Shown: one piece after another, positions 20,736 through 34,400 of the stretch
Numbering within the stretch: position 1 is the first letter of the stretch
Layout: the number at the start of each line of letters is the position of its first letter
Source: Agriotes lineatus
Lineage: Eukaryota > Arthropoda > Insecta > Coleoptera > Elateridae
Direction: 5' to 3'
DNA length: 64,000 nucleotides
Assembly: GCA_940337035.1 (NCBI GenBank)
Contig: CALNHX010007735.1
Span: 1 to 64,000 of the forward strand
Program-made: the position numbers and the translations under genes
Notes under the pieces: generated by a model
The model's input: only the letters and a program-made list of their open reading frames with translations
Database searches by the model: none
Told to the model about the DNA's origin: nothing

Positions 20736-20875
20736 TTTTTAAGATAGAAATAATGACAGATATTATCTGTTGACAAAATTCGCGAACTGTCAGTCAAATT
20801 TTCGGCATTTGTAAATTCGTCATATCGTCTGCCGTGTTCGTAGTAAAGAAAATCTCTCTGTATATACTGTTACTT

Positions 20876-21013
20876 GTATACAGATTGTCTGCAGATACTA
20901 GGTGCACACAGTAACTACAGAGACGGTTTAAAATTTGAAGTGGTTGTTAAGCAACCAACCGTCTCTGCATCTAGTTACCGTGTGTACCTAGTACCTGCAG
21001 ACAATCTGTATAC
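20876..21013. repeat. 138-bp near-perfect hairpin
   Basis: Arms at 20,876-20,928 and 20,957-21,013 pair with few mismatches (arm start GTATACAGATTGTCTGCAG, inner end AGACGGTT/AACCGTCT); the loop is about 28 bp. It could be a tiny foldback element or a transcribed hairpin. Sequence alone does not decide. Confidence 0.9.
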
Positions 21014-21339
21014 CTGCAGTCAATCCTGCATCTTTGCAATGCGTTTGTTAACGCCCATAGTTCTACAGTGTCAAACGTCTTTTCAAAATATACGTATGTT
21101 ATATACAGTAGCTGATTGTATTCATTAAATTTTTCTATAATTTGTCTGAGTATATGGATGTGAGCTATCGTGCTACTTATATCATCCTTTCTGCAGCCTA
21201 TTCGGACGGTTGAAAGGCGTTAAATTTGGTGGACGTTCGGGTTAGTCACAATTCTGGTGAACAATTTACATATATGCGAGATTAGATGGTAGTTTTTAAA
21301 TTTCTCTTGTTTTCCTTTTTTTACTTTCCTCCTTAAGCT

Positions 21340-21550
21340 CAAGACAGTGTTGTAATTTCGAACAAAATCACCTTTCAAAATATCTTCAGATATTCATAAT
21401 TCAGAGTGCCTAGATGACGAAAAACACGTTTTCTTAATTTCGTCTGTCTGCCTGTCTGTCGGTGCGTTTGTCCGTCCGTCCGTCCGTCTGTTGGTCTGTC
21501 TGTCTGTTTGTCTGCCGTTGCCGGTATAAACTGAAAAACTATTTGTTGGA
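21340..21550 (+). repeat. Dispersed repeat with (GTCT)n core, copy A
   Basis: It contains ACGTTTTCTTAATTTCGTCTGTCTG, a degenerate GTCT/GTCC array (21,442-21,522), then GCCGGTATAAACTGAAAAAC and TATTTGTTGG. The same order is found inverted at 44,750-44,990, and in part at 48,060-48,260 and 60,470-60,640. Confidence 0.75.
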
Positions 21551-21844
21551 GGCAGACGATATTTTGCATGCAGATTATATAACGTGAGCAAATGAAAATG
21601 AAATCAAGCTTGGCTTTGAAATATTTGTTGGATGAATAACATGTTGGTGGCACTGTAAGTCTATGTGAAATTTGATGTTAGCAGGTTAGGTTTTGCGTCA
21701 GTGTGTGTCAAAACTGACTTTCTTCGTATTTTAGACGAGGGAAGCAAAAATCAATGAAATTGTAAACTGTTACATTGCAATAATAGATAAGAATGTTTAC
21801 CAAACGATATGCGTAAAAAAACGTAGAAATAAACAAAAAATTGC

Positions 21845-22250
21845 AATGGCCTTTCCACCGTATTTCCGAGATTTGGCACTGTGCGATTTCAGGCCCTTGT
21901 TAGAAGTGAAAAGGAACGAAAGGTGTTCAATGCCTCATTCCGTTTCGAATATAGAACCTGCCAAGAAAGCGCAATTAAAAGCACTTATAAAAAACCACTT
22001 TTGAATAAATGTATTGCGTGCAAAGAGAAGTATATTGAGACTACTCACTCTTTGTATTTTACATTTTTTCTTTATTCGAATATTCACGGTAGCTTTTCGT
22101 CATATAATATAAAATTTTGGAAATTACTTACGTGGAGTTTAAATAATTTATTTTGGATCAAATTTACTTTTATTTTTCTTCGTGGTCATAACGTTCCCTA
22201 CGAAGGTACCTTTCGATATCGTTTCGCGACATCCATCGTATGTCGACATT
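21845..22250 (+). pseudogene. Mariner-like transposase C-terminal remnant
   Basis: The plus strand reads PPYFRDLALCDFRPL, a decayed form of the mariner catalytic PPYSPDLAPCDF block, followed by KKAQLKALIKNHF and LNKCIACKEKYIE, where the family ends. Stops and frame slips interrupt it. This is a short, old fragment. Confidence 0.5.
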
Positions 22251-22254
22251 AATC

Positions 22255-23710
22255 TTGAACGTCACATTCAGTCCTCACGACCTAAGGGAAAGGAAATAGC
22301 TCTTGCAAGAGCCTTAAATTATTTGTTAACATTTTATAGCTATTTTTGTGTCACCTCCCAGCTTGTTTCCTGCAAGAAAACTTACTTCAATTGATCGTTA
22401 ATTCAAGGCTGTGCAGATTACTTAAACCCATGAATATGCCCGCATACTGTTCTTCTTCAGAGCAGGGTAGTAAATTGGCGGTAATTTTGTATTATACCCG
22501 CCCTCGTGACTTTGGATTTTCTGACGCCGGCTGGGTTAAGGAAGTTCGTCGATTTAGATTGATCAATCTTGAAGGAGGAGCTTGTTTGAATTAATTGGGC
22601 AGATAATTAAAATGTTTTAAGGTGCTTATAATCTTGAGTAATTACCGAACAATTTTAAGAAGTGCCTTTGCATGTAATATTAAAATAAGAATTTAATCTT
22701 GCTGCTGAAAGAGCTATTAAGACTTTATAATGCTGATAATAATTTCAAATATTCATAAAATGTTATTGTAAATATTAAATTTTGATTAGTTAAGTAATGT
22801 TCAAGTATTAATATCCCATTCTACTGACTGTTTTAAGTTTATTAAGTATTTACATGTCAACATTATTTTAACTGCTAATATTTAGCACCAATGCTAAATG
22901 GTGTTATAAATACAAGGTGTTTACAAGTTGTCCATATTTTATATAAGTAACAATCTATTTTAATTATATCTAAAGTTTACAACGATTGACTAGTTTGAAT
23001 CAGCTATACATTAAATTACTATAATGTTTAATAAATTTTATATTTTACCCATGTGATTATCGATACTAGTATATACAATTATTTTGTTAAATATCAAGTT
23101 AAGCAAAATAATTAATTATTAATAAATTTGCAAAAACAAAACATACATAATCTGTTGTAAAATTAAACTGATAGGTGGAAATTATCAATTTTTAATAAAT
23201 TATCTTAAGTAATAATATTTAACAAGTATGCGAAATTAGACAGGGTTGCTCAAATCGTTAGTTCCTATATGTTTTATATTGTGCATTGGTTCTCTAGCTA
23301 GTATGTCGTCTCTTCAATTTCGTACAAATCACATTCATATTAAAACATGTATACAAGCGTCGATACTTCTAACATGATAATTTTTCATAGTATTATTGTA
23401 AATTTAGAGTTTAGGTATTTGAAAACTCTAAATACTTTATTAGCATCTAATAATATACGAATCGGGATTATTGACTTGACTTGAATGCCGTTATTTTTTG
23501 GAAAACAAGTTGTCTGTTTCGAAACAAAGTCTAACCATGCGGAGTACTATGTATCTTAGACACAGACAAGTTACTACAATCATTAATCAATATCTCTTCA
23601 TTATTGGGTTTCATGTAGATTATGCACGACAGTTTTTCAACTCAGTATAGACTTAAGCAAGAGAATATTTATAAGCAGACGTACAAAGATTGTAAAGCAT
23701 TTTATTGTTC
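22255..23710. other. AT-rich non-coding DNA
   Basis: No gene, repeat array or RNA gene recognised. Confidence 0.4.
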
Positions 23711-24548
23711 CTAACATACTGGCTCCTAAAATACGCCGCAACCCATAACTCCGTTGTTTAAATTTTAGACCCAACAAGCTATATATATTCTTAAATGGCA
23801 AGATAAGAACTACCTTTTGACATCGCCCGTTCGTAAATATCTTTCAACTGTTTTGAGCAATGATGTTCAACTTTTTTATTTTAAATGGAACACCCTGTAT
23901 ATTTCTACATATTTGGATTCAAGATAAAATTCTGCATGCCATAGTATGCTTCATTTGTTTTTTGGACACTTAAAAATGCTTAAAATAATTTTTTAATATT
24001 GCATGTAGACAGTCGTACAGTACCATACAATTTTCAAGTGTACCCTGGAAAACAATCAAAATGTTGAAATATTTTATTGGAAATCTTCTAGTTACTCCAT
24101 TGGTCGCATTCAATATCAAATTGGGAGGTATTTCGAGACAAGCATTGATAATCCTCTGCCTTAGAATTTCTTCGTTTTCTGGACGTGTTAGATAAAATAT
24201 TTCAACATTCTGATTGTTTTCCACGGCACACTTGAAAATTTTATGGTACTGTACGACTGTCTACGTGCAATATTAAAAAAATATTTTAAACATTTCTAAG
24301 TGTCCAAAAAACCAATGAAGCATACTACAGCATGCAGAATTTCATCCTGAATCCAAATATGTAAAAATATATATAAATAAAAAGTTGAACATTGTTGCTT
24401 AAAACAGTTGAAAGATATTTACGAACGGGTGATGTCAAAAGGTAGCTCTTATCTTGCCATTTAAGAATATATATAGTTTGTTGGGTCTAAAATTTAAACA
24501 ACGGAGTTATGGGTTTGCTGCGTTTTTTAGGAAACAGCCTGTATATGG
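23711..24548. mobile_element. Foldback/MITE-type element with about 360-bp inverted arms around a transposase fragment
   Basis: Left arm 23,711-24,078 and right arm 24,192-24,548 are inverse copies at high identity over most of their length. The 113-bp centre, read on the minus strand, gives TRPENEEILRQRIINACLEI and PPNLILNATNGV, which resembles the C-terminal end of a mariner-type transposase. ACACCCTGTATA-like sequence within the arm is typical of mariner-like ends. Likely a non-autonomous foldback derivative of a mariner-type element. Confidence 0.8.
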
Positions 24549-24689
24549 CTTTGGAATATGTTGCCCCTAGCAACGGCAGTTGTTTTGCTATTTGGTTGAC
24601 AAATTTGATTAGTTGAGCTTTAATAGTTTAAAAGTTGTACAAATTGGAAGTTGCGGTTGCCGAAGTTTTTGAGACATGTGAAAAGGTAA

Positions 24690-25190
24690 GCTCTAATTTT
24701 TCACTAAACATCTACAAAAGGGTGGCTGAACGCGAAATTTTGCGTGCACTCAAGAAAACATTGATGCTGTGAACGGCATAGTCAGAGAAGATCAAGGTTA
24801 AATATACTAGTCAATATTATGCAATATTAGTTACAAAACTTTGTTATTTAATTAAATAGAAAAGAAGAAAAAAATGTCACAAGGAAAACTTTATCATCGC
24901 TCCGGTTCATAAGAGCCTTATTTCTATGAACGCAATTCGTTATATTCCGTTTGAAGTTATGGAGCATCTGGCTTACTTCCCTAACCTAACTCCTAGCAAT
25001 TTTTGTTTACTCCCAAAGCTAAAAGAGAGTCTTCGGGGATCAAAACTTAGAAGCGATGGTGCTGTTATAGCAGCAGTTCAGAAATTATTCTGATATCAGA
25101 ATTCCGAGTCTCCGAAGAATGGACTGCTATGCTTAAAATTTGGTGGAATAACCGTCTTCATGGGAATTATGTTAAAAAATAGTGTAACAC
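24690..25190 (+). pseudogene. Mariner-like transposase remnant
   Basis: The plus strand reads FPNLTPSNFCLLPKLKESLR and then GSKLRSDGAVIAAVQKLF, stop, and later SPKNGLLCLKFGG (24,975-25,160). This is the last third of a mariner (SETMAR-like) transposase, including the region of the third catalytic Asp (here Asn/Thr-substituted). The N-terminal part is not recognisable. Dead copy. Confidence 0.6.
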
Positions 25191-25429
25191 TCTATACTAG
25201 AACCAATAGCTACTGTATCTCCCTCGTTTAAGACGGGAAGGAAGCATTTGCCAGATTGCTCGCTAGTTTTGAATTCCGAAAGTGTCAACTATAATTCATA
25301 TTATTAAACTATAGAAAGTGTAAATTGTAATTCAAATGAGTAATTTGTAATTTAGAAAGTGTACGTAGCTTGTAATTCAGAAATCGTTAATTGATATTCA
25401 TAAAGCATTATTCGTAATTTATTTACCGT

Positions 25430-25625
25430 TAGGCCAATTATAGGCATCGCTGTGCATTTATGGGGACTTCCAACTCCTCTAACGACTGTCATAATGTTAT
25501 TATGACATTCGGGACCAACTATTTCGGTGGCAGCCGTACCGCGAGGCGCCGAGAGAAGCAGCCGTAGAACTCCCATTCAAGTTCTGACCAGAAAGAGCGA
25601 TCTTCTTCCATCACGGCGGAGCCCT
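25430..25625 (-). mobile_element. 5S rRNA-derived SINE, 5'-truncated or diverged copy (minus strand)
   Basis: On the minus strand it contains GGTCAGAACTTGAATGGGAG, then TCTCTCGGCGCCTCGCGGTA, ATGACAGTCGTTAGAGGAGTTGG and CCTATAATTGGCCTAACGG. These match the copy at 55,715-55,983 over its body. The 5' 5S-like part upstream of GGTCAGAACTT is diverged or missing. Confidence 0.8.
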
Positions 25626-25629
25626 AGTT

Positions 25630-28600
25630 GTAAGCCGAAAACAGAGATTGGGGCCATATCGGAGGAAGTGCAGAGGTTATCCTACAAACATCACATTAGC
25701 AAGTTTTTAGAGGGCTTGCACAGCAGGCTAACCATTACACGGGAGCCCAGATATCGAGGGAATTGCTGGTGAGCCGATACAGGCCTAAACATATGTCTGC
25801 AGAACAGAATTCAAAGATCCGTACTACTATTTCCTAAAATTCAGTGATAAAATTTCTTTGGCGTCCTTCGCGAGTGTTTTCTTACAGTAGCTTTGCTTAC
25901 TTAAACTAAATCACATAAGCCACGCATCAATAAGTTACAGCTGATGTAATTGTTAAAAAAAGCCTACTAAATCTGTACCACATGAGAAATGTCCAGGTTA
26001 GGTTGCTGTAAGCGTTAATATTAAGAAATTTCCCATAACTTCAAAAATCCCGTACAAAGGCAATCATCCATTGGTTAAATAGGTAGCCTAAAAACGAGCG
26101 CATTCAATGAAACCATAACAATGTATGCAATTAAATCAGGATATTATAAAATAAATTTACATGCCAAATAACAAATAGGCAGGATGTAAAAACCCAACCA
26201 CTTAAATAAGAGTAATTAATTAACTAAAAATACCAGTTAATAGTATTTAAGTTAATAAATGCAACACAAAGCTGATCCGGCTATATAGTAACAATACATA
26301 CTAGATGTGTGTAAGGTTTGCAATAAATTTAATATTTATTGTACTGTTGATTTGTAAAAAAAAAATCTTGGGACAGGTTTATTCTAATTTTTGTTTCTCT
26401 TCTTTTGGTTGAAAATAAATTAATTTTAAAATTGTTCATCATAGAATTAATGTCATTGTTATATGCTGTTGCTAAGAGCCTTTGATATCCGACGATTTTA
26501 TAACAACAGATATTCAATTTATTGCAAATTTTACAAACTAAGTTGTAATATACAGTGATTATTGCAAAAAGTCGTCGTAGTGTGTTGTAACGTAGATAGA
26601 AAATGAAATTGTAATACAAAATTCTATTAATTCTTAGTTTAAAAAAATGTAATTTTATTGCACTTATTACCAATTGTCTAAATACTCTAAATAATTGATC
26701 AAACATAAACTTAGATTGATACGTATACATGCTTTTTACGTATGATTATTACCTCAGGCTGCTTCAAAGCGTTTCCGTAATACGTAGATAATAGCAATGA
26801 TTGCGATGATCGTGGCTTTCAAGCATTCTCGATTGGTGAAGGGATTGAGATTACGAGTAGGAGAGCACTACAAGGCAAAACAAAGCTCAAATACGGCAGA
26901 AGTTTGAAGCGATTTCTTAACCTTATCCAGTTGGGCGAAGTGTTCACCTATAATAATATTTTTATAAATATATATACCATCGCTAAAGTCGAAAAACGTT
27001 TGGTCGAAGTGCTAAACGATAGTACAGTGTTGCAAAGATATTGCTAAGTGCAAAATAAAAATACTTGAATATGTATCGGGTGGGGTATTCGACGACCGAT
27101 AATAAGCAATTTCTGTTAGCAGTTATGTTTATTGTTGCTTTTATAAAACTGGATGGTATTAAATGAAAATAATATTGCAGACATAAAATAATTAATATAT
27201 TTCATGTAAAGATTTTGTTAATCAGAAAGTTACAGTTTGGTAATTCACTCAACCCGTATTGTTTTGCAATAGTTACATAGAACATTTTGAGCACTATATA
27301 GAATTGACTTCTAATTTCCAGTATTTTTTGTTTCAGGTGAGTTCTCTGCTACAGCTCTTTTTGATGGTAAGTTTTGACAGCAGGTTTTTAGACATCAGAA
27401 ACTACAAATACATATTTGGATTAGTAGGTGATGTAACATAATTAATTATTAATAGATACCAATATGTCACATATCGTAACTTTACCTCATACATGGCACA
27501 AGGAAGATAAAAATATACAACAGTTATCGACATAAATTCTAAATAAATTTCGTTATTCGAGCATAAATATGAAATATCTGCCACCACACCTACAAATACC
27601 TGTTAACCGTTAAAACCGAAGCAGTTAAAAATGGGAATTAAAAAACGGTAGGTATTTACTGCCTATAAAACATGTAAAGTAAATCCGGGACATATACATA
27701 CAAAATGGGTTCTCTTATTGCAGAACTGCTTTTCTGTAGTTCGCGTAAACGAAGACGGACTATTGCGTTGATGTTGCTCCTTAAAATTTAATTTAGATAT
27801 AGACTACAGTCTTACTATTGCATCCAACAAAGTGTGGAAACGAACTAATTAGGTGAAAAACAGAATTAGTTATGGTATTATCAAAAATGAGTATCTGTTT
27901 AAAATTCAATTAGCCTTTGCAAGAATGTTTTCAAACTTCACCGTTCATTTTAGGTTTGCAGAAATAAAAAGTATTTATATCGGTCAAAGAAAGAAGCCTT
28001 CGTTAACGACTTACATGCACTTTCCAACAAGCCTTTTATAATGTTTTCATTGTAGGGTTAAAATTCTTTAGCTGTAGGCGAAATTTTATTATTCCATTAG
28101 TATAGACAGGGCCGCGCTGTAATTTCCTAATGCTATCTAATATGTTAGAAAAATAGTAATGTCATTTGGAATAATAATTTGTTAATACGTAAAAATGCCG
28201 TTAAATTACATTTTCTACTACGGACAATTACGGAATGTCGCTCCGATTAACAGGAAACAACAGGGGAAAAAAATCAACAAATTTAAAGAAAGCAGGTGGC
28301 TTCTGGTGGGATTGATTATACCATTTATTATTTCTCAATTTTAAATATATAATATTTAGCCTAACAAGGATGAAGAAAAAAAACAACACGAAAGAGATTT
28401 AGTAGCATTTCATTGCACAGTGTTTGGCTATAAGTAGCCTGAATATAAAATGCATTAATCACAGTTACATTATATACAACAACAGTAAAGAATTAAATCA
28501 AGTTCAATCTTTATTGTCTGGCGATTTCATAATGAACACACATTGAAGATTATAATGCTATATTTCAGAAACACTATTAAACATGTCGATAAAAGTTGTA

Positions 28601-28985
28601 TATGCGAAGAATATATTCACCCTAAGATGAATACAACAAATGTAGTACACGACAAAAATATTATATAAATATGGAGAAAATATAGAAGATAGAAAGAAGA
28701 TTTAATCACAAGACAATACATTTGAAAAGTAAGAAAAGAGAAAAGTCAAACGACTACTGTTGAAAATAGTAGCGGAAAGTTGTATACTATAGAATATTAT
28801 GTTAGTTTAAAAGATTTATGGCACCACTGCTTTTTATGCACGTGAGGGAAATGCGTTGAACTATTATAGTCGCACGAACAGGGTGCAAGGTTTGAGTATA
28901 TTGTTTTGTGGCTGCCGGTTAGGAGCATTGAGGCCCTTGTGACAATATTATCGTTGTCGGGTCTAGAAGCCCCCTAGACGCAGCC
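25630..28985. other. Long non-coding stretch
   Basis: No gene recognised. A minus-strand frame at 26,730-26,329 (133 codons) is AT-driven, rich in Ile/Tyr/Asn, and has no family resemblance. The region around 26,740-27,060 and 27,690-28,300 looks like unique intronic or intergenic sequence. Confidence 0.4.
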
Positions 28986-28989
28986 TTAT

Positions 28990-30320
28990 TTTAAAGTTCC
29001 GTTTTCGTTTCGTTTTGAGTACTGGGGAATTTCGTCTAGGTCCTCGTCTGGGTCCTATGCCGGATCTCGAAAACACTTCGAAGAAAACACAAGACACAAG
29101 AAATAAACAAAGCAATAAAAGCAAACCAGTGGATAAAACACTATATAGAACTGTGGTACGAAGGAGACCAAAAAGATAACAAGGATAATGCCTCAGACAA
29201 AAATACACGCTTAGAAGAATAGAAAAGCAATAGGCCCAGATGGTTTGAATATGGAACTACTTAAATATGCTGGTCCCTTCCTACACGGAAGACTACTTAA
29301 TTAATAAATGCTGGAAATGTTGCATTTTACAAGAATCTTGAAAATGCAGAAGTAATATCTTTCTTTAAAATTAGCGAAGGTAATAAAACTAGCAATTATA
29401 GAGACAATAGTCTACTAATCACTGCATACAAACTATATGCACGACTTAACAAACATCTGAGGACGATTGCAGAGGCTCTTCTTTCGGAGGAATACAATTG
29501 TTTTAGGCTTGGGTGTTCAACAGCAGACAACGTATTTACTTTGAAACAGCTGATTGAAAATAGGCTAGAATACAATCTAGAAACACACTTGGGGTTTTTA
29601 GATTTTGAAAAGGCTTTCGACCGTATTTATAGGAAAACGCTTTGGATCATCATGGAAGAGAAACGATACCTCAACCATCTTACAAACGAAATACAATGTC
29701 TATACGAGAGAACGAAGATAAAGATAAACACCGGAACCAAAACAACTAAACAAATGGAAATTAATAGGTAAGTTGGACAAGGGTGCAGTGTTTCGCCCAC
29801 GTTATGTAACATATACATATATAGACGACATCATCCAAAAATGGAAAACGACAGTAAACCCCGGAATTAAGCTAAACGAAAACATAAATGTTAACATCTT
29901 ATTATTCGTGGATGACCTTACAATATTACAAAAGAACGAAAACGAATTACAGAGACCAATATTCCAGCTAGACCAGACGTGTAGGCAATGTAATTTTAAG
30001 ATATCCTCTAAAATGACGAAAATTATCGTCTTTAAAGTAAAAGACCCGGTGCCATCAAAGTTAATTGTTAACAACGGAGGAATAGAACAGGTATCGCATT
30101 TTAATTACGTAGGATGTGGCATAAGCTATGAGAACGACAAAGATATAGCTAAAAGGTCCGACAACACGCAATCGAATGGATGATTTAAGAATTCCGAAAC
30201 TAACCCTTAAGTACAGACCAAGCAGGACGCAGAGATATAGGAAGGCCCAAGAAAAGATGGCTGAAACAAGTATTGTGAAAGCGGAACAGGCACAAGTGCC
30301 TAATCCATGTAATGAAGAAG
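28990..30320 (+). pseudogene. LINE reverse transcriptase remnant, plus strand
   Basis: Blocks in order on the plus strand: NRKAIGPDGLNMELLKYAG (29,222-29,275), LGFLDFEKAFDRIYRKTLW (catalytic-region block, about 29,590-29,650), VGQGCSVSPTLCN (29,770-29,810), LFVDDLTILQKNENELQ (29,900-29,950, active-site DD) and the 3'-end block GRRDIGRPKKRWLKQ (about 30,215-30,265). Many stops and frame shifts. The fragment ends near 30,320 in a GAA-rich tail. Confidence 0.75.
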
Positions 30321-30489
30321 AAGAGTGTAGATACTCCTAATTTAACGTTTTTTACAAACGTGCATTTGTGAACTAACACTTTAATTGTTGCAATATGAGG
30401 ATCATATTTAAACATTTGCTGTAGTACTCTCGGTAGTTTGTATTGTATTGTATTGTAGTGGTGTAGTGATGAGAGTTGGTTGGATGCCA

Positions 30490-30925
30490 TACAGCATTGT
30501 AGCCTCTTGGCTTACTGTGCTCCTCACCATTACACTTATTCAGTGAAAAGGTCTGCCGTTTTTATTAGGTTTAATAGCTTTTTCACCAGGTATTCTCTTG
30601 TTAGAGTATCTCGATGGTTGTCTCCCTCCAGGAGTGTATGTCTCCATCAGGTAAGAGCTTTACAGTCGAAGATGACATGAGAGGCTGTTTAGTCAAATTC
30701 TCTGAGAATTCCTATTGTGTGGATATGTTTTAGAAGATTACAGTGACCGGTTATTAGCCCCGTCACTAGCCTAATTTGATATCTGCTTAGTCGCAGTAGG
30801 TTATCTGTCAGTTTTTTAGATGGTTTCCTTAGCATCGGCTTGCTATGTCTTAGTCCTTTCACACATCGGTAGATGGTTTGTGCCCATTCTGAAAAGAAAT
30901 TCTGTAACTATATATATTTTACTTT
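30490..30925 (-). pseudogene. LINE C-terminal fragment (RNase H-bearing type)
   Basis: Minus strand: LLRLSRYQIRLVTGLITGHCN and LLKHIHTIGILREF, the conserved tail of LINEs that end in an RNase H plus Cys/His region, similar in type to 18,575-19,145. A short run of TATTG units lies just beyond its 3' end at about 30,438-30,457. Confidence 0.6.
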
Positions 30926-31009
30926 AATACTTGGTACGCCAGTAGATTTTAATACATTTTGATCAAAGGTTATACAGTTAATAATGAAGTGCAATGAAGT
31001 GTAAACTTT

Positions 31010-31410
31010 GAAAATTAGATAAATGCCCACCATCGCTTGCGACGTATGCGGAGATCAGTTTGTTACCACTGTTAATAACTTTCTGCACAACATTTACGTC
31101 AATAGTTCTGATCTCCTCCCAAATGTTGTTCTTTGAAGCCTGTATAATTGGAAGCTTATTGCATGAACTTTGGAAAACATGTTTCCTGAAACATCAATCT
31201 ACACAGTATCTCCAGGAGCACCATATTGTTGGTTTCACAACTTCATATCTTGCACTTTTAAAAGCTGTAAGGGAGCAGCGAAACTTAGTCAGACTTTCAG
31301 TGCAACGAGAGAATGTTGCATTTGCTGGTGCATCTTTTTACTCAAAAAGAAGGGACCAATCTTGCCAATTGCTGACATTTTAAATACCATGCACCACAAC
31401 TGCACGTAAC
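31010..31410 (-). pseudogene. Possible DDE transposase C-terminal remnant
   Basis: Minus-strand frames give short blocks (KLISAYVASDGGHL-like sequence after several frame slips, and FGRRSELL) that resemble the end of an IS630-type transposase, but no block is long. Low certainty. Confidence 0.3.
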
Positions 31411-31414
31411 TGTG

Positions 31415-34400
31415 TTTCCCCTATTTATATTCTGTGATCTCCAATTCATCAAAACCTATTGGCCAACATTGTATATTTATATATTTCAACACATAAATGT
31501 TATTAATACCAGAAAAAACAATTCAGGAATTCTGTACACTATTGAACAGGTTAAATGAAACAGAGACTGTTTTATATTCAAAAAATTAATGAATAACTCT
31601 GAGGTTACATTTACGTATGTTGTCAAGCTGTCACCATGCTGGAGATTGATTAGGCCAACAGTATCAACACATCCTAGGTGATTTATTTCGTGGCCCAGTC
31701 TCTGCATACGTGTCTGCTCTTAATGAATGCATCATCTTGTGGATCATAAAAGACACTCAAATTTTGAAAAAAAATATCTGCCTTTAATATAATAACTGCA
31801 GTGGGTTGAACGAAGTGAATTGGTTGCTACAAAATCTCAAACTACAGAACATTCGCAAAAAAGGTTTGGGTTTTTGATCTTATTATGTAATGATCTCCAT
31901 GCCTTTTTCTCGTTTGAACTCAAGTGTAAAAATATGAAACATTGCCAATGTCTATTTATTTAAACATACATACTATAACATCAGTATTGGAATGTTAGTC
32001 AGTGGCCTATTAACCGTGATTTGTCTTCAGAGCCCAATTAAAATTGTGTGCTCATATTTTACTTGGTGCTAGAAGACTCAAAAGATGATTTACCTAAACT
32101 TTTAGTAATAGTAATATGGTATTAGAATGACGACAGGTAAATCTAATATTTAACAAAATATATAGAAAGAATGTTTTTTCTTGCCTTTACGTTAGGAAAA
32201 TATTCACAGTTTCATTAAAGTTCAATTTATTTAGAAGGTTACTTTTGATACACATCATTGTTAACGCATTTAATTTTGTGATGAAGTACATTTGCGATAG
32301 TCCCTTGAGTGGTGAGAGCTTTACAGGCGAACATTCTCTACAAAACTAGGAAACACAGCTTTGATGTTCTTGCCATTTATTTGTTTCAGAAAATGCTGCT
32401 ATTAATTACATCATGGACACAGATCTTTGATTTGAATTGGTTCGCTTTCTAATTGGCCATCTATCGAGACCGTTTTTATAAATTTCGACCAAACTTGGGT
32501 GTTTCTCTTTTATTTTCGTCGTGGTCATAACTGATAGATTATTTAGGTTGCCATTTCCAGTACATGCCTGGGAATTAATATTTTATGACAAAGGTGAAAC
32601 ATTTTTTTGCTTGATCATTCTATTTTGGCGCCTCCCGAAATTTTGTGTCACAAGCCTGGGGGTCTCGGGCTTTTGCGATAACACGCCACTGATATTAGTA
32701 ATATTATAGAGAACATTTTGTGAAGAAATACGCTGGATTAATTTATTTAAATTGAAATAGCTTTCTCAAAATGACAAATTCATATGGCTGACATGCTTTA
32801 TTATAAGAATGAAATTTCATCAAATGCCTCTATATTGAGTTAAAATTGAAGCTATAAAGCAGGATTGTTCTATTTTTACGAGGGTTTTATACCAGTTATA
32901 TGAAAAACCTCACTGTGTAAAAATGTATGAATTTCAGCCATAAAAATCTACCTGGCCCTTTCAGCAGCTTTAAAGCTGCATGATGCTAGTTTAAGTTAAA
33001 TTTACATCGGTTGACATTTAAATCGATAACTGAACACATTATCATTTCATGATGCTTTAAATTAGGTACAATGATGGGTTATTAAAAGGGTTAGTGTGGA
33101 TGTTGTAGAAACCTTTCTCGTGCGAAAATAGTTAAACCTGCGACGCGACGGCGAGATGCTTCTTTCCTCAAACGGATTAAATAACTTTCTATATAAATCA
33201 ATTGTTGTTCTCTTGACCCTTAGCGCAAACCGAACTATTGGAGGAAATCCAGTTTCGACCCCCGCGCGATATTTACGACACAGCCTGAGACAGATATAAC
33301 TGATTTATCAAATCACCGGCTGCTGCCAGAAAACGAGATTTCTATAACGGCAGGATCAAAAAGTTTATAGCGCCTCGCGCAATTCCAATCCAATCTGACA
33401 AATGCTTTATGCGGCCTAACTTTTTACCGTTTCAGCACGGCGATACAACATTTTTATGTTTACTTCCGTATCCGAATGCCTTCCAGAGAACGCCTACTTT
33501 CTCAAGTTGCTCTTGTAGCCAGAGAAAGCATTATTGCAGGTTATAAGATTAAGTTTGGTTTCAAGACGAGCATAAACTTGATACGTTTAATGACAAGACG
33601 TTTTGCTTTCTTTCTTTCTGAAATATCCCTAACTTTCATTACATTTCGTTATCTGAAACTGAAATATAGTTGCAGTAGTTATGAAAATTTCCATAGAAAA
33701 TTATTTATGTTAAAGTTCCATAAATATGTATTATTTAAGAACATTTTGAAACATGTCAGTAAGCTGGTTTTTGAAATGAGTGCTTCTTCCATCGCAATAC
33801 AGTTCAGTTTTTAATATTCATCTCTTTGAAGTTTATAAGTGTTACTGTACTTGAGCTTGTCGATTTGTTCTTTTGTAAAGAGTACCTGACCACACGAAGT
33901 TTATTTCCTGAAAATTAGCACTTCGATTGCTTGGGCAAGATAATTGACTATTGATTATTCTTTAGTTCAGTGGCAGCTATTACTTACTTTAATTAATCGA
34001 CTTAGCACTTTTGCTTAGTGATTTAGTTGTAATTTTTGATTTATTTAAAAACCAAACCAAATCTCAAGGATATCTGAGATAACCTAAAGACGTTGTACAG
34101 GCTGTTTAGATAGTCTGGTTTATATTAAAAAGAGATTGGGGGCATCGATAGCAGCTGTAATGGGATTTTACGCATTATATTTCATTTCTGATCCTATTGG
34201 TGTGACGAATGAGACAGTTTTACGACACCGGAAAATTGCGGCAGTTTTTCTTCAGAAATCGTATCGCACCTTAATTCTTAATACACACATCCTATCTGTC
34301 AGAAGAGTATACCGAAGCCCACAGGCTTCTAAAATATTTTAAACAAGTTTAAAAAGCGAGTAGACAGGATATAGTTTTTGAAGTTGTTTCTTTTATTTTG

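Noticed and set aside
21375..21653. Minus-strand frame rich in Thr/Asp/Arg/Gln
   Set aside because: Translation of the (GTCT)n array.
26329..26730. 133-codon minus-strand frame
   Set aside because: Ile/Tyr/Asn-rich product expected from AT-rich DNA; no motif.
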